Source: Coprococcus sp. (GTDB taxonomy: Bacteria; Bacillota; Clostridia; Lachnospirales; Lachnospiraceae). Taken from it: DNA of 5,436 nt. The notes under the pieces are model-generated. The model saw only the letters and a list, made by a program, of their open reading frames with translations. It was not told the origin of the DNA and made no database searches. How positions within the stretch are numbered: position 1 is the stretch's first letter; the number at the start of each line of letters is the position of its first letter. Location of the stretch: positions 1-5,436 of the forward strand of contig JAEDHX010000094.1 in NCBI GenBank assembly GCA_016296785.1, in the 5' to 3' direction. Below are positions 5,416 to 5,436 of this stretch, piece by piece. The position numbers and the translations under genes are program-made.

Positions 5416-5436
5416 ATATGTACATTGTGAAAGGAA

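Noticed and set aside
5418..5436. Possible start of a further plus-strand gene (ATG at 5418, reading MYIVKG)
   Set aside because: No Shine-Dalgarno site precedes it, and only six codons are visible before the window ends. The GAAAGGAA at the end could equally be a ribosome binding site for a later gene.

Overview
The window looks like chromosomal DNA from a low-GC, Gram-positive anaerobe, most likely a Lachnospiraceae-type member of the Clostridia. This rests on strong AGGAGG-type ribosome binding sites, AT-rich intergenic DNA, signal-peptidase-II lipoproteins of a kind common in gut Clostridia, and clusters of a GGGACCTGTCCCC palindromic repeat. The placement is inferred from style and protein families, not from a database search.

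Layout. Positions 1-74 hold a cluster of the repeat. Three genes then run on the minus strand. In transcription order they are an acyl carrier protein (1813-2064), a protein resembling the BtrH/C39-like acyltransferase family (726-1772), a strong hairpin terminator (670-705), and a LOG-family nucleoside-monophosphate phosphoribohydrolase (76-642). A 341-bp AT-rich divergent intergenic region (2065-2405) separates these from two plus-strand genes (2406-3806 and 3852-5270). The two plus-strand genes encode paralogous lipoproteins in a tandem pair. A second, larger cluster of the same repeat (5274-5415) begins three bases after the last stop codon and includes a near-perfect 34-bp inverted repeat.

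How the genes may work together. The carrier protein and the BtrH-like protein form a compact two-gene operon with a good promoter (-35 TTGAAA, 17-bp spacer, -10 TACAAT). In butirosin biosynthesis, BtrH moves an acyl group from the carrier protein BtrI to an acceptor. By analogy this pair could load and transfer an unknown acyl or aminoacyl group, but no ligase, synthetase module or phosphopantetheinyl transferase lies in the window. The two lipoproteins should be anchored on the outer face of the membrane. They are probably co-transcribed, and their function is unknown. The LOG enzyme is probably a separate housekeeping function. A link between the acyl-carrier operon and the divergent lipoprotein operon is suggested only by their shared intergenic region.

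The least explained parts are the minimal carrier/acyltransferase pair, the lipoprotein duplication, the leader hairpin before the first lipoprotein, and the repeat clusters placed directly at gene 3' ends.
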